Shown here: piece by piece, positions 11,311 to 12,480 of the stretch
How the letters are laid out: each line of letters opens with the position of its first letter
Position numbering within the stretch: the stretch's first letter is position 1
NCBI GenBank assembly: GCA_023228245.1
Contig: JALOBN010000063.1
Location: 1 to 12,480 of the forward strand
DNA: 12,480 bases
Source: Candidatus Pacearchaeota archaeon
GTDB taxonomy: Archaea > Nanoarchaeota > Nanoarchaeia > Pacearchaeales > GW2011-AR1
Reading direction: 5' to 3'
The notes under the pieces: generated by a model
What the model saw: the letters and a program-made list of their open reading frames with translations, nothing else
Databases searched by the model: none
What the model was told of the DNA's origin: nothing
Made by a program: the position numbers and the translations under genes

Positions 11311-11783
11311 AGTGTTTTTGGACCATCTATCAGGCCAATCCGACCTATGAGAATATGTGCCACTTCCTGAAACATCGTGCATATTGTCGCATGGTCCGGG
11401 CTAACTGGCTAACCAGACCGATGCCAGAATCGTTCTTTGCCGAGGCGGGAAGGCACGGGGCAGATGAGTTTGATGATCTGTTTTCAGAGATCCCGGATAC
11501 ATTCAAGCAATTGGCCCATGCGATAATCACCCTATCCACTGAGAGCACGCCAGAAATGAAACGTTGCCGGGAATTCAGACAGCTTTTGTTTATTCTCTGT
11601 GATGATTTGAAAAAGGAGAATATCGACCTTAAGTTGCCTTATTTCTGGTATGCCGATGGCGTCATGATTCCGCCTGAATACATTGTCAGGATCACAAATG
11701 GCATCGTTGGCTGGGTTTGCGACGATAGTGCGAAAGGTTGCCTGATGGAAGGCGAATGCAGGTACTTCAAGGCGGTGGCTTGA
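11307..11783 (+). CDS. Unknown protein with LPYFWYADG motif and Cys tail, 158 aa
   Basis: Not recognised. It begins MKCFWTIYQANPTYENMCHF. The middle is helical (FSEIPDTFKQLAHAIITL; CREFRQLLFILCDDLKKE). Residues about 110-135 hold LKLPYFWYADGVMIPPEYIV, a highly ordered aromatic block that looks like the conserved heart of a real family. The end carries C138, C145 and C151 in CDDSAKGCLMEGECRYF, which is like the nearby cysteine miniproteins and ends C-x2-F, so it may be a fusion of one onto a larger domain. ATGA overlap with the gene before; the next gene starts on the last base of its stop. Confidence 0.74.
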   Translation: MKCFWTIYQANPTYENMCHFLKHRAYCRMVRANWLTRPMPESFFAEAGRHGADEFDDLFSEIPDTFKQLAHAIITLSTESTPEMKRCREFRQLLFILCDDLKKENIDLKLPYFWYADGVMIPPEYIVRITNGIVGWVCDDSAKGCLMEGECRYFKAVA

Positions 11784-11938
11784 TGACAGAAAGCAAATTC
11801 CGAACCTGCGAACGCTGTTACTACAAGCGAAATCGCAAAATCTGCCAAAGCTTGATGGGCGATGCGGCCACTTGCCCGGACTGGCGACCGGCTAAACTGA
11901 GTAGAAAAGAAAGGCTAAAGGGTGGAAAGCGGCCATGA
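11783..11938 (+). CDS. Four-cysteine miniprotein with basic tail, 51 aa
   Basis: C9-x2-C12-x8-C21-x9-C31 with CPDW closing the cluster (RTCERCYYKR ... KICQSL ... ATCPDWRP) then a Lys/Arg tail (KLSRKERLKGGKR). This CxxC...C...CxxW form is a compact metal-binding layout repeated in this array; the basic tail would suit nucleic acid binding. The start at 11783 shares one base with the previous stop (TGATG). An ATG at 11738 lies in the neighbour. Confidence 0.7.
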   Translation: MTESKFRTCERCYYKRNRKICQSLMGDAATCPDWRPAKLSRKERLKGGKRP

Positions 11939-12162
11939 TAGATGCCGAAGTCTGCCAATGGCTCGATGAAGTCCGGGCAGCAGGTGGCCGGCCTCTCGAT
12001 GTCATGTCAATTGAGATGATGCTCATACCATGGGGCTCCGATTGCTGTCATGGATGCGAGCAATATCAATGCGGCCAATCGATCACAGCACATGGATTTT
12101 GCCCTGTCATGCAGAGACGAGTGAGTCCGCATTATTTTTGCGAGAAGTGGGAGCAGGATTGA
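11935..12162 (+). CDS. Six-cysteine miniprotein, 75 aa
   Basis: It begins MIDAEVCQWLDEVRAAGGRP. A first half of helix is followed by C37, C38, C41, C46, C56 and C69 (DCCHGCEQYQCGQS ... GFCPVMQRR ... FCEKW). The last Cys again has the form C-x2-W. Starts with an ATGA overlap. It is like the four-Cys neighbours with an added helical front; probably metal-binding. Family unknown. Confidence 0.72.
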   Translation: MIDAEVCQWLDEVRAAGGRPLDVMSIEMMLIPWGSDCCHGCEQYQCGQSITAHGFCPVMQRRVSPHYFCEKWEQD

Positions 12163-12163
12163 T

Positions 12164-12286
12164 ATGACTTGTGGAGAATGTCGCCATTTCAGGCATTGCA
12201 AGGCCCGTGGAAAGAGGGCAGATGACCATCTATGTTTCGAAGAACCAAGCGCATTCAGGCCAATACGGGAGGATGAGCATGTCTAA
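12164..12286 (+). CDS. Four-cysteine miniprotein, 40 aa
   Basis: Read directly from the sequence. MTCGECRHFRHCKARGKRAD, then DHLCFEEPSAFRP: C3-x2-C6-x5-C12-x11-C24. CxxCxxFxxC followed by CxxxxSxFxP is a form I know from small uncharacterised phage and archaeal proteins and is probably a zinc site. It starts 2 bases after the previous stop and overlaps the next gene by 8 bases. Confidence 0.66.
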   Translation: MTCGECRHFRHCKARGKRADDHLCFEEPSAFRPIREDEHV

Positions 12287-12452
12287 TATCTGTCCGAATC
12301 TGATATCTCGCACATCCGCCGCTTGCACCACCCTATACGGTTGTGGCCTCAATCCATCCAGGGTGAGCGAGTTTGCAGACTGCTATCTGGACTGCTCACA
12401 TTTTCGGGATTGGGTAAACTACCCTCCCCGAAGGGGAGAGGGCTTTCAATAG
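12279..12452 (+). CDS. Five-cysteine miniprotein, 57 aa
   Basis: Last gene of the array. It begins MSNICPNLISRTSAACTTLY and has C5, C16, C22, C35 and C39, closing with CSHF. The start at 12279 follows GGGAGG with a 6-base spacer and overlaps the preceding gene by 8 bases; an in-frame ATG at 12171 lies inside that gene. The last codons (YPPRRGEGFQ) are encoded by the hairpins described at 12424-12455, so the end of the protein may be shaped by the RNA signal. Confidence 0.66.
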   Translation: MSNICPNLISRTSAACTTLYGCGLNPSRVSEFADCYLDCSHFRDWVNYPPRRGEGFQ

Positions 12453-12455
12453 CCC
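12424..12455 (+). terminator. Two adjacent hairpins at the end of the array (possible terminator)
   Basis: CTCCCC-GAA-GGGGAG (12424-12438) is a perfect 6-bp, GC-rich stem with a three-base loop. GGGCT-TTCAAT-AGCCC (12440-12455) follows at once. They span the last codons and stop of the final gene. There is no clear T-run after them within the window, so this may be an RNA processing or stability signal rather than a classical terminator. Confidence 0.4.
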
Positions 12456-12480
12456 TGGATTGACCACCTTTAACGATGGT

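Noticed and set aside
1..12480. CRISPR array, tandem repeats, tRNA genes, insertion sequences
   Set aside because: No regularly spaced repeats, cloverleaf-like sequences or transposase frames were seen by reading.
12456..12480. A further gene or T-rich terminator at the right edge
   Set aside because: Only 25 bases remain; no start with ribosome site and no T-run can be shown.

Overview
The window looks like an accessory/early region of an archaeal virus, provirus or plasmid. Promoters of archaeal form (BRE plus TATA about 25-28 bases from a start codon, giving leaderless or nearly leaderless messages) and Shine-Dalgarno sites of the GAGGNGATC type point to Archaea. Phage-type content points to a mobile element: a RecT annealing protein, Ea22-like domains and dozens of tiny tightly packed genes. 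A methanogen or related euryarchaeon is a reasonable guess, but nothing here fixes the host. There are no structural, terminase, integrase, replication, tRNA or rRNA genes.

Layout: four opposed transcription units, about 42 genes, with almost no non-coding DNA except two divergent promoter regions. (1) Leftward unit, 5078 down to 1: a 44-aa ribbon-helix-helix (RHH) protein, several small unknowns, RecT with an unusual N-terminal extension (3025-3906), a protein with a duplicated SH3-like domain and a zinc site, small unknowns, and an ERCC4/XPF-like nuclease with helix-hairpin-helix motifs (56-877). The likely theme is recombination or repair of element DNA. (2) Short rightward unit, 5174-5843: three genes, the middle one carrying an Ea22-like motif. 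(3) Leftward unit, 8402 down to 5840: headed by a second RHH protein, with zinc-binding, SH3-like, Ea22-like and coiled-coil proteins. It converges on unit 2 with overlapping stop codons. (4) Rightward unit, 8507-12452: 17 small genes in under 4 kb, including many four-to-six-cysteine miniproteins, one probable secreted protein and one single-pass membrane peptide. Two hairpins sit at its end.

Genes within each unit are joined mostly by ATGA overlaps or direct abutment, so translation is probably coupled. Both RHH genes carry the same 10-base box at their predicted transcription start, which suggests that one or both RHH proteins control the two divergent promoter regions. Eight or more genes are too short to be found by a usual length cutoff (29-50 aa) and were read directly from the sequence. 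The most interesting parts are the twin RHH switch, the RecT/ERCC4 pairing and the cysteine-miniprotein array. Functions outside RecT and the nuclease are mostly unknown.
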